DNA of 64,000 nucleotides, from NCBI RefSeq assembly GCF_015354505.1, contig NZ_JACAFP010000004.1:165497-229496 (forward strand). The letters are read 5' to 3'. The position numbers were made by a program, and so were the translations under genes. Positions 1 to 9,126 of this stretch are shown in pieces (the stretch's first letter is position 1; every line of letters starts with the position of its first letter). The stretch is from Microbacterium sp. UFMG61. GTDB lineage: Bacteria; Actinomycetota; Actinomycetes; Actinomycetales; Microbacteriaceae. Below the pieces are notes generated by a model. That model was not told the DNA's origin and ran no database searches. It saw only the letters and a program-made list of their open reading frames with translations.

Positions 1-360
1 CTGCGACTGCTCGCCCCGATCATCTCGTTCGCGACCGAAGAGGTCTGGTCGTGGTTCGAAGAGGGCTCCGTGCACACCGCCGCCTGGCCCGAGCCCCTCG
101 GGATCGAGGGCGATACCGCTGTGCTGTCGGCAGCGAGCGAGGCGCTGATCGGCATCCGCCGCGCCAAGACCGAGGCGAAGGCGTCCCAGAAGACGCCGGT
201 CTCGCGCGCGGCCATCGCAGCGCCGGCTGCCAAGCTCGAGTCGCTGCAGGCGGCAGCAGACGATCTCCGCGCCGTGGGCCGGATCGCCGAGCTCGAGTTC
301 ACCGAGGCCGAGGCGTTCGCGGTCACCGCGATCGAGCTCGCGCCCGTCGAGGGCGCCTGA
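1..360 (+). CDS. valS: Valyl-tRNA synthetase, C-terminal end (partial)
   Basis: This is the last 119 codons of a class I aminoacyl-tRNA synthetase; the 5' part lies outside the window. The opening residues (LLAPIISFATEEVWSWF) are the conserved end of the anticodon-binding helical domain of ValRS/IleRS, and the following segment with IRRAKTEAKAS is typical of actinobacterial ValRS. The enzyme charges tRNA-Val in the cytoplasm. The reading frame is open from base 1 to the TGA at 358-360. The short tail, without the long coiled coil of E. coli ValRS, agrees with the actinobacterial form. The next ORF starts on the last base of the stop codon, so the two are probably co-translated. Confidence 0.88.
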   Translation: MRLLAPIISFATEEVWSWFEEGSVHTAAWPEPLGIEGDTAVLSAASEALIGIRRAKTEAKASQKTPVSRAAIAAPAAKLESLQAAADDLRAVGRIAELEFTEAEAFAVTAIELAPVEGA

Positions 361-575
361 TGCAGCTGGGCACGCGGTGGGCTACCGGGTCCGAGCCGCC
401 GGCATCCGTACCCGCAGCCTTGCGACCATCGATCGCCGAAGTGGAATCCCATGGCCTTGACGGCCATTGGACTCTGACCTGGCTCGAGGGTCGCGCGATC
501 GCCGAACTCGACGCCGGCTGGGAGGTCGTGCAGACCTCGACGGGTGACGTGATCGCCCGTCCGTTTGAGGACTGA
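360..575 (+). CDS. Hypothetical protein, 71 aa, coupled to valS
   Basis: A 71-residue ORF begins at an ATG sharing one base with the valS stop (TGATG arrangement), which implies translational coupling. No signal peptide or membrane segment is seen. The protein has a Trp-rich middle (GHWTLTWLEG) and an acidic C-terminus. I do not recognise the family. The overlap, coding-like third-position GC and the strong terminator just downstream support it being a real gene, but length alone would not. Confidence 0.5.
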   Translation: MQLGTRWATGSEPPASVPAALRPSIAEVESHGLDGHWTLTWLEGRAIAELDAGWEVVQTSTGDVIARPFED

Positions 576-592
576 TCGACCCGTTGCGGTCA

Positions 593-637
593 TGATCGAG
601 ACCCTCCGCTGCCCTGGGCGACGGAGGGTCTCGATCA
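593..637 (+). terminator. Intrinsic terminator-like hairpin after valS unit
   Basis: A perfect 16-bp inverted repeat (593-608 with 622-637) closes a 13-base loop. There is no long T-run, as is common in high-GC actinobacteria. It separates the valS unit from the M3 peptidase gene, whose promoter region lies just downstream. Confidence 0.75.
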
Positions 638-655
638 TCGTGGACTGCTGATCAT

Positions 656-661
656 TAGGCT
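656..661 (+). promoter_or_regulatory. -10-like TAGGCT, probable leaderless start
   Basis: TAGGCT is followed by exactly six bases and then the ATG at 668. No Shine-Dalgarno lies between, so transcription would begin at or next to the start codon. The -35 region is not recognisable. Confidence 0.5.
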
Positions 662-667
662 CGACCC

Positions 668-2719
668 ATGACCGACGCCTCGAATCCGCTGCTCCAGCCG
701 TCAGAACTCCCGTACGGGCTCCCCGACTATCGCGCGATCAGGCCCGAGCACTATCTGCCCGCCTTCGAGGCGGCGTTCGCGGAGCACCTGCACGAGATCT
801 CGCGGATCACGATGGTGCGTTCGATGCCGACCTTCGAGAACACGATCGAGGCGATCGAACGGTCGGGAGAGCTTCTCGACCGTGTGGCCCACGCATTCTA
901 CACGGTGAGCTCCGCTGACGCGACGCCCGAGATCCAGGCGGTCGACGAGCAGCTCGCACCGTTGATGGCCGCTCACAACGACGCGGTCACTCTCGACGGC
1001 ACGCTGTACTGGCGGGTGCAGCAGGTGCACGCGCACCTCGCGGAACTCGATCTCGACGACGAGCAACGGTACCTCGTCGAACGACACCACCGCGAGATGA
1101 CGCACGCCGGAGCCGCCCTCGACGACGACGCGAAGGCGCGGCTCACTGCGCTGAACCAGCAGCTGTCGACACTCGGCACCACGTTCGAACGCAATCTGCT
1201 GAACGACACGAACGACCTCGCGGTCGTGTTCGAGTCCGCAGACGAGCTCGCGGGACTCAGCGCGGGCGAGCTCTCGGCAGCGTCGCGCGCTGCCGCGGAG
1301 CGCGGCCTCGACGGGAAGTTCGTCGTCTCGCTGCCGCTGTTCACCGGGCACCCGTACCTGGCTCAACTCCGTGATCGCGACGCGCGCCGGCGGATCATGG
1401 CCGCCTCTCGAGCCAGAGGATCACGAGACAACGCGAACGACAACCGCCCGGTGCTGCGCGAGATCGTGCGACTCCGCGCAGAGCGCGCTGAGCTGCTCGG
1501 CTACACCTCGCACGCGGCCTACGTCACGGCCGACGAGACGGCGGGGACTCCCGAGGCGGTCGAGCGGATGCTGCGCGAACTCGCCGCTCCCTCGGCGCGC
1601 AACGCCCGCGCTGAGCGGGAAGCCCTGCAGGCCATCGTCGACGAGACCGAGAGCGCTCCCTTCCCGGTCGAGGCGCACGACTGGGCCTACTTCACCGAGA
1701 AGGTGCGCACCGCACGATACGACGTCGACACGAGCGCTCTGCGCCCCTGGTTCGAAGCCGAGCGAGTGCTGCAAGACGGCGTCTTCTTCGCCGCCACACA
1801 GCTCTACGGCATCACCTTCAGCGAACGGCACGACCTGGTGGCCTATCACCCGGGCGCTCGCGTGTTCGAGGTGCACAACACTGACGGCACCGAGCTCGGG
1901 CTGTACGTGCTCGACCTCTACACGCGCGATTCGAAGCGGGGAGGTGCCTGGATGAACCCGATCGTCAGCCAGTCACGGCTGCGCGGCACACTACCGGTCG
2001 TGGTGAACAACCTCAATGTCCCGCTGCCTGGCGACGGAGAGCCCACCCTCCTCACCCTCGACGAGGTCACCACGCTGTTCCACGAGTTCGGGCACGCCTT
2101 GCACGGTCTCTTCGCCGTCGTGACCTACCCGCACTTCGCGGGGACCAACGTCTTCCGCGACTTCGTCGAGTTCCCCAGCCAGGTGAACGAGATGTGGATC
2201 CTCTGGCCCGAGGTCCTCGACAACTACGCCCGGCACCATGAGACCGGTGAGGCACTCGACCCGGCGATCGTCGAGCGTTTGCGCGCGACAGAGACCTTCA
2301 ACCAGGGGCACGACACCAGCGAGTATCTCGCGGCCGCGTGGCTCGATCAGGCATGGCACCGAGTGGGTTCCGATGCCGAGGTCGCCGACGTCGCCGCGTT
2401 CGAGGCTGCGGCGCTCGCCGACATCGGCCTCGATGACCCGGTGGTGCCGACGCGCTACTCGTCGACCTACTTCGCGCACGTGTTCTCGGGCGGGTACAGC
2501 GCCGGGTACTACTCGTACATCTGGAGTGAGGTGCTCGACGCCGACACCGTCGAGTGGTTCCGCGAGAACGGCGGGCTCACACGCGAGAACGGCGATCGGT
2601 TCCGTGCACGCCTCCTGGGCGTGGGAGGCTCGAAGGACCCGCTCGACGCCTACCGCGACTTCCGCGGGAGGGATGCCGAGATCGGTCCGCTGCTGAAGCG
2701 GCGGGGGCTCGATGCCTGA
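668..2719 (+). CDS. M3 family zinc metallopeptidase (peptidyl-dipeptidase / oligopeptidase)
   Basis: The 683-residue product has the M3 (thimet oligopeptidase / Dcp) architecture: a long helical N-terminal half and a catalytic C-terminal half. The zinc motif HEFGH is at residues 472-476, and the downstream glutamate ligand sits near residue 501 in DFVEFPSQVNE. The C-terminal FAHVFSGGYSAGYYSYIWSEV block is diagnostic of the Dcp/oligopeptidase A branch. Length matches Dcp (about 680 aa). There is no signal peptide, so it should act in the cytoplasm, clearing short peptides. The start follows a -10-like hexamer at leaderless spacing. The methyltransferase downstream overlaps it by 8 bases. Whether it is a dipeptidyl or an oligopeptidase type cannot be decided from sequence. 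Confidence 0.9.
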   Translation: MTDASNPLLQPSELPYGLPDYRAIRPEHYLPAFEAAFAEHLHEISRITMVRSMPTFENTIEAIERSGELLDRVAHAFYTVSSADATPEIQAVDEQLAPLMAAHNDAVTLDGTLYWRVQQVHAHLAELDLDDEQRYLVERHHREMTHAGAALDDDAKARLTALNQQLSTLGTTFERNLLNDTNDLAVVFESADELAGLSAGELSAASRAAAERGLDGKFVVSLPLFTGHPYLAQLRDRDARRRIMAASRARGSRDNANDNRPVLREIVRLRAERAELLGYTSHAAYVTADETAGTPEAVERMLRELAAPSARNARAEREALQAIVDETESAPFPVEAHDWAYFTEKVRTARYDVDTSALRPWFEAERVLQDGVFFAATQLYGITFSERHDLVAYHPGARVFEVHNTDGTELGLYVLDLYTRDSKRGGAWMNPIVSQSRLRGTLPVVVNNLNVPLPGDGEPTLLTLDEVTTLFHEFGHALHGLFAVVTYPHFAGTNVFRDFVEFPSQVNEMWILWPEVLDNYARHHETGEALDPAIVERLRATETFNQGHDTSEYLAAAWLDQAWHRVGSDAEVADVAAFEAAALADIGLDDPVVPTRYSSTYFAHVFSGGYSAGYYSYIWSEVLDADTVEWFRENGGLTRENGDRFRARLLGVGGSKDPLDAYRDFRGRDAEIGPLLKRRGLDA

Positions 2720-3335
2720 CCGGCTCGATCCCATTCGGTCGGCATTCGACCAGCGCGCCGAGCGCTACGACGACAGCGCGATGCACCGGGGGTTGGCCGG
2801 AACCGTGGCCGAGGGGCTCGATCTCGTCGGCGTCGAGACCATCGTGGACATCGCGACCGGCACCGGCCTGGTGCTGCGCTCGATAGACGGATCCGGCAGC
2901 GCTTCGGGCATCCGCCTCGTCGGAGTGGACATCTCTCCTGAGATGCTCCGCGTCGCAGAGCGCGAGCTTCCGTCGGCGGAGTGGATCGAGGCCGATGCGT
3001 CGCACCTTCCTCTCGCAGACGGATCCGTGGACATCGCCACGTGCGTCACCGCACTGCACATCATCCCGGATGTGCCTGCGGCCCTCGGCGAGTGGACGCG
3101 CGTGCTGCGGGCGGGCGGACATCTCGTCACCGCGAGCTTCGCCTCCCCGCATCTGAGCGGCATCACGTCGCCGACCTCCGCGCGCCCCTACCCGACGGAT
3201 CACGACCCGTATGCCACTGCTGAGGCGATCGCGGCGACGTTCGCGCCGCATGGCTTCATCCTCGCGAGCCACACGACATGGACTGACGGGACGGACACGG
3301 TCCTGATCGCGGACTTTCTCAGCGCCGCCGGGTGA
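2712..3335 (+). CDS. Class I SAM-dependent methyltransferase
   Basis: This 207-residue protein has the Rossmann-type methyltransferase fold. Motif I is DIATGTG at residues 46-52, followed by the acidic strand end VGVDIS and the ADASHLPLADGSVD motif near residue 95-110. It resembles the UbiE/Methyltransf_11 group. The substrate is not predictable. It starts inside the last codons of the M3 peptidase gene (8-base overlap), so the two are co-transcribed. It ends 73 bases before the convergent clpX stop. Confidence 0.85.
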   Translation: MPDRLDPIRSAFDQRAERYDDSAMHRGLAGTVAEGLDLVGVETIVDIATGTGLVLRSIDGSGSASGIRLVGVDISPEMLRVAERELPSAEWIEADASHLPLADGSVDIATCVTALHIIPDVPAALGEWTRVLRAGGHLVTASFASPHLSGITSPTSARPYPTDHDPYATAEAIAATFAPHGFILASHTTWTDGTDTVLIADFLSAAG

Positions 3336-3408
3336 GAGTTCCGGCTCTGCGACGCGCATGCAATCGCGGGCGAGAGGTCGACGACCCGCCAGGGCGCCGG
3401 AGCCGAAC

Positions 3409-4677
3409 TCACGCGCTCTTGCGCTTGCGCTCCATCACGATCGTGGGAGGCGCACCCTCGTCGACGGCCGCACGGGTCACGATGACCTTCGCGACGTCTT
3501 CGGCCGAAGGGATCTCGAACATGATCGGACCGAGCACGTCTTCGAGGATCGCGCGAAGGCCGCGGGCGCCGGTCTTGCGCTCGACCGCGAGGTCGGCGAT
3601 CGACCGAAGCGCGTCTTCCTCGAACTCGAGCTGCACGCCGTCGAGCTCGAACATGCGCTGGTACTGCTTCACGAGCGCATTGCGCGGCCCCGTGAGGATG
3701 TCGATGAGCGCGTCCTGATCGAGGGGCGAGACATTCGTGACGACCGGGAGGCGTCCGATGAACTCGGGAATGAGCCCGAACTTGTGCAGGTCCTCCGGGA
3801 GGACCTCGCTGAACAGATCGAGGTCTTTGCCCTTGTCGTGCAGCGGAGCGCCGAAACCGATGCCGTGCTTGCCGACGCGTGCCGAGACGATGTCCTCGAG
3901 CCCCGCGAACGCGCCGGCGACGATGAACAGCACGTTCGAGGTGTCGATCTGCAGGAACTCCTGGTGCGGGTGCTTGCGCCCGCCCTGCGGCGGCACCGAC
4001 GCGACCGTGCCCTCGATGATCTTGAGCAGTGCCTGCTGCACACCCTCGCCCGAGACGTCCCGGGTGATCGAGGGGTTCTCGGCCTTGCGGGCGATCTTGT
4101 CGACCTCGTCGATGTAGATGATGCCCTGCTCGGCCCGCTTGACGTCGTAGTCCGCGGCCTGGATCAGCTTGAGCAGGATGTTCTCGACATCCTCACCGAC
4201 GTAACCGGCCTCGGTGAGCGCTGTGGCGTCCGCAACCGCGAACGGCACGTTCAGGCGCTTTGCGAGAGTCTGCGCGAGGTAGGTCTTGCCGCAGCCGGTC
4301 GGACCGATGAGCAGGATGTTGCTCTTGGCGATCTCGACGCTCTCGGCCTTCTGCTCGGCCGTCTGCAGGGTGCCATGCGCACGGATGCGCTTGTAGTGGT
4401 TGTAGACCGCGACGGCGAGCGCCTTCTTCGCAGGTTCCTGACCGACGACGTACTCCTCGAGGAACGAGAAGATCTCGCGAGGCTTGGGGAGCTCGAAGTC
4501 TGCATTCCCCTCGGCGGAGGACTCGGCCATCCGCTCCTCGATGATCTCGTTGCACAGTTCGACGCATTCGTCGCAGATGTACACACCGGGGCCAGCGATG
4601 AGCTGCTGCACCTGCTTCTGGCTCTTTCCACAGAACGAGCACTTGAACAGGTCAGCGCTTTCACCGATACGGGCCAT
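3409..4677 (-). CDS. clpX: ATP-dependent Clp protease ATP-binding subunit ClpX
   Basis: ClpX is the AAA+ unfoldase that feeds substrates to the ClpP chamber. The 422-residue product has the N-terminal zinc-binding domain with Cys13, Cys16, Cys35 and Cys38, Walker A GPTGCGKT at about 125-132, a Walker [12 protein letters not shown], and the IGFGAP pore/ClpP-contact region. I start it at [12 protein letters not shown] (4677) because a strong AGGAGG lies upstream and family members begin there; a longer open frame to 4737 would pass through the ribosome site. It is transcribed alone, away from the clpP genes at 9.2-10.5 kb. Confidence 0.96.
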   Translation of the reverse strand: MARIGESADLFKCSFCGKSQKQVQQLIAGPGVYICDECVELCNEIIEERMAESSAEGNADFELPKPREIFSFLEEYVVGQEPAKKALAVAVYNHYKRIRAHGTLQTAEQKAESVEIAKSNILLIGPTGCGKTYLAQTLAKRLNVPFAVADATALTEAGYVGEDVENILLKLIQAADYDVKRAEQGIIYIDEVDKIARKAENPSITRDVSGEGVQQALLKIIEGTVASVPPQGGRKHPHQEFLQIDTSNVLFIVAGAFAGLEDIVSARVGKHGIGFGAPLHDKGKDLDLFSEVLPEDLHKFGLIPEFIGRLPVVTNVSPLDQDALIDILTGPRNALVKQYQRMFELDGVQLEFEEDALRSIADLAVERKTGARGLRAILEDVLGPIMFEIPSAEDVAKVIVTRAAVDEGAPPTIVMERKRKSA

Positions 4678-4714
4678 GCGCGTCCTCCTAGGGGGATCCA
4701 GAGATCGTCTACTG

Positions 4715-4720
4715 AGCCTA
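4715..4720 (-). promoter_or_regulatory. Candidate clpX -10 element
   Basis: TAGGCT on the minus strand lies 38 bases upstream of the clpX ATG, giving a short leader that contains the AGGAGG ribosome-binding site. No clear -35 is seen. Confidence 0.4.
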
Positions 4721-4791
4721 ACCGCTGCACCCGACACCGGGACGCATTGGCGCGTCGGGGGACATCTCGAGTCCGTATCGACCGGTACACG

Positions 4792-4828
4792 GGAGGCCCG
4801 CCCCGAGCGTTGCGCGGGACGGGCCTCC
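4792..4828 (-). terminator. Terminator at end of deoC/ALDH operon
   Basis: A 9-bp GC-rich stem (4792-4800 with 4820-4828), extended by four more pairs after one mismatch, lies just past the stop of the truncated aldehyde dehydrogenase gene. It would end the deoC operon on the minus strand before clpX. Confidence 0.6.
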
Positions 4829-4840
4829 GAGGTGTTCGGA

Positions 4841-5692
4841 TCAGACCATGCTCTTCGTGTGCCAGACCGTCTTGACCTCGGTGAAGGCGCCGATGCGCTC
4901 GGGCGACGCGATGACCTCGCCGGGCGCGAGGACGCGCTTCAGCGTCTCCGCCGCGGCGATCTGCAGGTCGACCCAATCCAGCGCGCCAGCACCGGCGAGG
5001 TCCAGGGCATTGACGTCCTGGTGCGACGCGAGCCACGGCGCCATCTCGGCGGGCGAGCCGGTGAGGACGTTGACCACTCCCCCTGGCACGTCGCTCGTCG
5101 CGAGCACCTCGGCGAGGCTGATGGCCGAGAGCGGATGCCGCTCACTGGCGATAACGACGACCGCGTTGCCCGCAACGAGTGCGGGCGCCACGACCGAGAC
5201 GAGACCAAGCAGCGCGGAGTCCTGCGGCGCGACGATCGCGACGACCCCGGTCGGCTCGGGCACGGAGATGTTGAAGTACGGCCCCGAGACCGGGTTCGCG
5301 TTGCCCGCGACCTGGGCGTACTTGTCGCACCATCCCGCGTACCAGACCCACAGGTCGATCGCGTCGTCGACCTGGGTCGCCGCAGCCGAGGCCGACACGC
5401 CTTCCTGTGCGGTGATCTCGTCGATGAACTGCGCACGACGCCCCTCGAGCACCTCGGCGACCCGATACAGCACCTGTCCGCGGTTGTAGGCGGTCGCACC
5501 CGACCAGCCCTTCACAGCGGCACGGGCGGCGACGACCGCGTCTCGGGCATCCTTGCGGGACGCCTGCGCGGCATTGGCGAGGAACACGCCCTTCGCCGAG
5601 AGCACCTCGTAGGTGCGGCCGGACTCGCTGCGTGGGAATGCTCCGCCGATGGCGAGCTTGTACGTCTTCGGAACACTGAGTCGCTTGCTCAT
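4841..5692 (-). CDS. Aldehyde dehydrogenase-like protein lacking the catalytic domain
   Basis: The 283-residue product matches the N-terminal, NAD-binding half of the aldehyde dehydrogenase fold ([60 protein letters not shown]). It ends before the region that would carry the active-site Cys and general-base Glu. No continuation of the family is visible downstream, and the terminator at 4792-4828 follows at once, so this does not look like a fresh frameshift. The usual NAD-site residues are diverged (PQDSA where a normal enzyme has PWNFP). Its ATG overlaps the stop of the full-length dehydrogenase by 4 bases. Known ALDH16 proteins contain a full ALDH domain followed by a similar inactive one, so this may be the split second domain. 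Confidence 0.85.
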   Translation of the reverse strand: MSKRLSVPKTYKLAIGGAFPRSESGRTYEVLSAKGVFLANAAQASRKDARDAVVAARAAVKGWSGATAYNRGQVLYRVAEVLEGRRAQFIDEITAQEGVSASAAATQVDDAIDLWVWYAGWCDKYAQVAGNANPVSGPYFNISVPEPTGVVAIVAPQDSALLGLVSVVAPALVAGNAVVVIASERHPLSAISLAEVLATSDVPGGVVNVLTGSPAEMAPWLASHQDVNALDLAGAGALDWVDLQIAAAETLKRVLAPGEVIASPERIGAFTEVKTVWHTKSMV

Positions 5693-7131
5693 GCTGCGGC
5701 CCCCTTCAGGTACGCGGTGAGGCCCTGACGTCCGCCCTCACGGCCGTATCCGGACTCCTTGTATCCGCCGAACGGGCTCGACGGGTCGAAACGGTTGAAC
5801 GTGTTGGCCCACACGACCCCGGCGCGGAGGCGATCGGCCACCGCGAGGATCCGCGATCCCTTGTCCGACCAGATGCCGGCCGAGAGCCCGTACGGCGTGT
5901 TGTTGGCCTTGGCGATCGCCTCGGCGGGCGTGCGGAAGGTGAGGACGGAGAGGACGGGACCGAAGACCTCATCGCGGGCGATGCGATGAGAGGCCTCGAC
6001 ACCGGTGAAGATCGTGGGCGCGAACCAGAACCCCTTGTCGGGGATCGCGCAGTCCGCAGTCCAGCGCTCCGCACCCTCGGCCTCGCCGATGTCGCTGAGC
6101 TCGCGGATGCGCGCCAGCTGCGCTGCCGAGTTGATCGCACCGATGTCGGTGTTCTTGTCGAGCGGGTCACCGAGGCGCAAAGTCGAGAGGCGGTTCTTGA
6201 GACGATCGATGACCTCGTCGTGGATCGACTCCTGCACGAGCAGACGACTGCCCGCACAGCACACGTGCCCCTGATTGAAGAAGATGCCGTTCACGATGCC
6301 CTCGATCGCCTGATCGACGGGCGCATCATCGAACACGATGTTCGCGGCCTTGCCGCCGAGCTCGAGCGTGAGCTTCTTCTCGGTGCCGGCGACGGCGCGG
6401 GCGATGTCACGGCCGACGCCGGTCGAGCCGGTGAAGGCCACCTTGTCGACATCCGGGTGGCGAACGAGAGTGGCACCGGTGTCACCGGCACCGGTCACGA
6501 TGTTCACGACGCCTGCGGGAAGGTCGGCCTGCTGCAGGATCTCCGCGAAGATCAACGCCGTGAGCGGCGTCGTCTCTGCGGGCTTGAGTACGACGGTGTT
6601 ACCGGCGGCGAGAGCCGGAGCGAGCTTCCACGCGAGCATCAGCAGCGGGAAGTTCCACGGGATGATCTGCCCGGCCACACCGAGTGCACGCGGGTTGGCG
6701 CCGAGTCCGGCGTAGTCGAGCTTGTCGGCCCACCCCGCGTAGTAGAAGAACCACGAAGCCACCAGCGGCACGTCGACGTCGCGACTCTCCTTGATCGGCT
6801 TGCCGTTGTCGAGGCTCTCGGCGACGGCGAGCTCTCGCGCGCGCTCCTGCACGAGGCGGGCGATGCGGAAGAGGTACTTGCCCCGATCGCGACCGCTCAT
6901 CTTCGACCACGTCTTGTCGTACGCGCGTCGTGCAGCGGCGACGGCCCGGTCGACATCCTCGTCGCTCGCCGAGGCGATCTCAGCGATGCGGGTCTCGTCG
7001 GCCGGCGAGATGGTGGTGAAGCTCGAGCCCGAACCGTCGACGAACTCACCGTCGATGAACAGGCCGTAGCTGTCCTTCAGGTTCAGGACTGCCTTCGACT
7101 CCGGAGCCGGAGCATATTCCAGGAATGACAT
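5689..7131 (-). CDS. NAD-dependent aldehyde dehydrogenase
   Basis: A complete 480-residue aldehyde dehydrogenase. Catalytic Cys291 lies in FFNQGHVCCAGSR and the general base Glu257 in LELGGKAA. The cofactor motif IIPWNFPLLM and TGSTGVGR are intact. It sits directly after deoC (9-base gap) and overlaps the inactive ALDH-like gene by 4 bases. Deoxyribose-phosphate aldolase yields acetaldehyde and glyceraldehyde 3-phosphate, so oxidation of acetaldehyde to acetate is the most likely role. This is inferred from context; other aldehydes are possible. Confidence 0.93.
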   Translation of the reverse strand: MSFLEYAPAPESKAVLNLKDSYGLFIDGEFVDGSGSSFTTISPADETRIAEIASASDEDVDRAVAAARRAYDKTWSKMSGRDRGKYLFRIARLVQERARELAVAESLDNGKPIKESRDVDVPLVASWFFYYAGWADKLDYAGLGANPRALGVAGQIIPWNFPLLMLAWKLAPALAAGNTVVLKPAETTPLTALIFAEILQQADLPAGVVNIVTGAGDTGATLVRHPDVDKVAFTGSTGVGRDIARAVAGTEKKLTLELGGKAANIVFDDAPVDQAIEGIVNGIFFNQGHVCCAGSRLLVQESIHDEVIDRLKNRLSTLRLGDPLDKNTDIGAINSAAQLARIRELSDIGEAEGAERWTADCAIPDKGFWFAPTIFTGVEASHRIARDEVFGPVLSVLTFRTPAEAIAKANNTPYGLSAGIWSDKGSRILAVADRLRAGVVWANTFNRFDPSSPFGGYKESGYGREGGRQGLTAYLKGAAA

Positions 7132-7140
7132 ATCGGGGTC

Positions 7141-8142
7141 CTAGTCGATCGTGACGTAGTCAGGGCCGGAGTAGTGGCCGGTGGTGAGCTTCTGGCGCTG
7201 CAGGAGCACGTCGTTCAGCAGGCTCGACGCGCCGAAACGGAAGAGATGCGGCTGAAGCCATTCCTCCCCCACGGTCTCGGCGACGGTGACGAGGTACTTC
7301 ACGGCATCCTTCGACGAGCGGATCCCGCCGGCCGGCTTCACGCCGATGCGCTCACCCGTGCCGCGGTGCCAGTCACGCACAGTCTCGAGCATCAGCAGTG
7401 TCGTCGGAAGGGTGGTCGCGGGCTGCACCTTCCCCGTGGACGTCTTGATGAAGTCGCCTCCGGCGAGGATGCCGAGCCACGACGCCCGCTTGATGTTGTC
7501 GTAGGTGTTCAGCTCGCCGGTCTCGAGGATCACCTTGAGCGAGGCGTAGGAGCCGTCGGCACGACGGCACGCCTCCTTGACCTGCGCGATCTGATCCAAG
7601 ACGAGACCGTAGCGTCCGGAGAGGAAGGCTCCGCGGTCGATGACCATGTCGATCTCGTCTGCACCGGCGGCGACCGCCTCGGCGGTATCGGCCAGCTTGA
7701 TCGCCAGCGACGAGCGCCCGCTCGGGAAGGCCGTGGCGACGGCCGCGACCGAGATGAGTCCGTCGTCGGGGTCGCCGTGCAGGGCGCCGAGCGCCTCGAC
7801 CGCGTCGCCGACCATGTCACCGTAGACGCAGACGGCGGCGACCTTCGGAGTCGACGGGTCAGCGGCATCCGGGTTCTTGGCCTTCGCGACGAGCGAGCGG
7901 ACCTTGCCCGGTGTGTCCGAGCCCTCGAGGGTGGTGAGGTCGATCAGCTTGATGATCGTGTCGAGGGCCCAGGCCTTCGACGTCGTCTTGATCGATCGCG
8001 TGCCGAGTCCGGCAGCGCGCTGCTCGAGACCGACCGCATCGACGCCGGGAAGGCCATGCAGGAAGCGGCGGAGTGTGGCGTCGTCCGGCTCACCGCCGAG
8101 AACGTCCACCGCCGATCTGCGGCTGAGTTCATGGGTCGTCAT
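7141..8142 (-). CDS. deoC: Deoxyribose-phosphate aldolase
   Basis: DeoC cleaves 2-deoxyribose 5-phosphate to glyceraldehyde 3-phosphate and acetaldehyde in nucleoside catabolism. The TIM-barrel product (333 aa) carries the Schiff-base lysine in GGDFIKTSTGK and the second conserved lysine in GVKPAGGIR. It is about 80 residues longer than E. coli DeoC because of an N-terminal extension, which is the usual long form in actinobacteria. Its ATG overlaps the stop of the SorC-type regulator by 4 bases (ATGA), so regulator, aldolase and dehydrogenases form one operon. Confidence 0.95.
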   Translation of the reverse strand: MTTHELSRRSAVDVLGGEPDDATLRRFLHGLPGVDAVGLEQRAAGLGTRSIKTTSKAWALDTIIKLIDLTTLEGSDTPGKVRSLVAKAKNPDAADPSTPKVAAVCVYGDMVGDAVEALGALHGDPDDGLISVAAVATAFPSGRSSLAIKLADTAEAVAAGADEIDMVIDRGAFLSGRYGLVLDQIAQVKEACRRADGSYASLKVILETGELNTYDNIKRASWLGILAGGDFIKTSTGKVQPATTLPTTLLMLETVRDWHRGTGERIGVKPAGGIRSSKDAVKYLVTVAETVGEEWLQPHLFRFGASSLLNDVLLQRQKLTTGHYSGPDYVTID

Positions 8143-9074
8143 CGTTCCTCCAACAATGCTCGTGCTGTGTTCTCATCTGTCACCAAAACGCTGCACAGGC
8201 CGCTGGTCACGACTGTACGCGCGATGTCATGTTTGGCGTCACCCGCGGTGACGAAGACCGCTCGGCTCGCTCCGCGAAGCCGGCCGAGATCGACCCCGAC
8301 CGTCCGCGCATCGAGCTGCGGATCGACGATGTTGCCGTCGGCGTCGATGTATCGGCCGAGGACGTCCCCCACGGCCCCACGGCGCGACAGCTCCTCGACC
8401 TCGGACGCCGAGAGGTAGCCGTTCTCGACATGGGCCGAACTGGCGTCGCACGGTCCCGCCGTGAAAAGGAACGCCTGTGCTTCCGCGGCCTCTTCGAGCA
8501 CGGCCGCGACGGTGCGGTCGGCTTCGATGGCCTGCTTGGTCTCGACGCGCTCGAGAATGGCGGGACTCGGGAGCAGCGATACCTGCCCCGAGGCGCGCTG
8601 CGCGATCGTGACGGCGAGCCCAGCTGCTCCGCCGGATCGCCGATTGAGGCTCACCCCGCCGTTGAGCTGCACGACCGTGACACCTGTCGCCCACCCGTCC
8701 GGCAGCGCCTCGGCCACAGCACGCAGAGTGCGCCCCCAGCTCACGCCGAGAGTGCGGGGCACCGGACGCATGGCCGTGAGGTAGTCGGCGGCAGCCTGCG
8801 CGACGCGTTCGAGCGTTCCGTCGTCGCCTTCGGGCGCCGGAACGACCACGGCTGCCGCGAGACCGTGTCGATCCACGAGCTCACGCTCGAGTCCGAGTCG
8901 GCGGGCACGGGGATGGATGATCTCGATGCGGACGATGCCTCGCTCGCGCGCCTGGATCAGCAGACGCCCGACCTTCCAGCGGGAGAGCCCGAGGAGTGCT
9001 CCGATCTCGTCCTGCGTCTTCTCCTCGTCGTAATACAACTCGGCGACGCGGACCATCGTCAGCTCGTCATCCAC
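8139..9074 (-). CDS. SorC-family sugar-binding transcriptional regulator
   Basis: The 311-residue protein has an N-terminal helix-turn-helix (YYDEEKTQDEIGALLGLSRWKVGRLLIQARERG, about residues 13-47) followed by a SorC/DeoR(Bacillus)-type sugar-phosphate-binding domain (LGVSWGRTL, VVQLNGGV). In Bacillus the DeoR of this family responds to deoxyribose 5-phosphate and controls the deo genes, and its position as first gene ahead of deoC suggests the same. A GTG start at 9074 is preferred because GAGGAGG lies 6 bases upstream. A perfect 14-bp palindrome 53-66 bases upstream is a likely operator for autoregulation. Confidence 0.88.
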   Translation of the reverse strand: MDDELTMVRVAELYYDEEKTQDEIGALLGLSRWKVGRLLIQARERGIVRIEIIHPRARRLGLERELVDRHGLAAAVVVPAPEGDDGTLERVAQAAADYLTAMRPVPRTLGVSWGRTLRAVAEALPDGWATGVTVVQLNGGVSLNRRSGGAAGLAVTIAQRASGQVSLLPSPAILERVETKQAIEADRTVAAVLEEAAEAQAFLFTAGPCDASSAHVENGYLSASEVEELSRRGAVGDVLGRYIDADGNIVDPQLDARTVGVDLGRLRGASRAVFVTAGDAKHDIARTVVTSGLCSVLVTDENTARALLEER

Positions 9075-9092
9075 AGCATCCTCCTCGTTCTC

Positions 9093-9098
9093 AGAGTA
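9093..9098 (-). promoter_or_regulatory. Candidate -10 for deo operon
   Basis: TACTCT on the minus strand, 19 bases upstream of the regulator GTG and just upstream of its Shine-Dalgarno. The -35 match is poor, which fits a regulated promoter. Confidence 0.4.
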
Positions 9099-9126
9099 CG
9101 CGGACTGCGGCTTTCGCGCACCCGTC

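Noticed and set aside
3336..3410. Inverted repeat GAGTTCCGGCTC / GAGCCGAACTC spanning the gap between the methyltransferase and clpX stops
   Set aside because: It has a bulge and a loop of more than 50 bases, so it is unlikely to act as a terminator.
4841..5692. Recent frameshift or nonsense decay of a full-length aldehyde dehydrogenase
   Set aside because: No remnant of the missing C-terminal half is found before the terminator and clpX; the short gene is neatly coupled to its neighbour, which argues for a stable short form.
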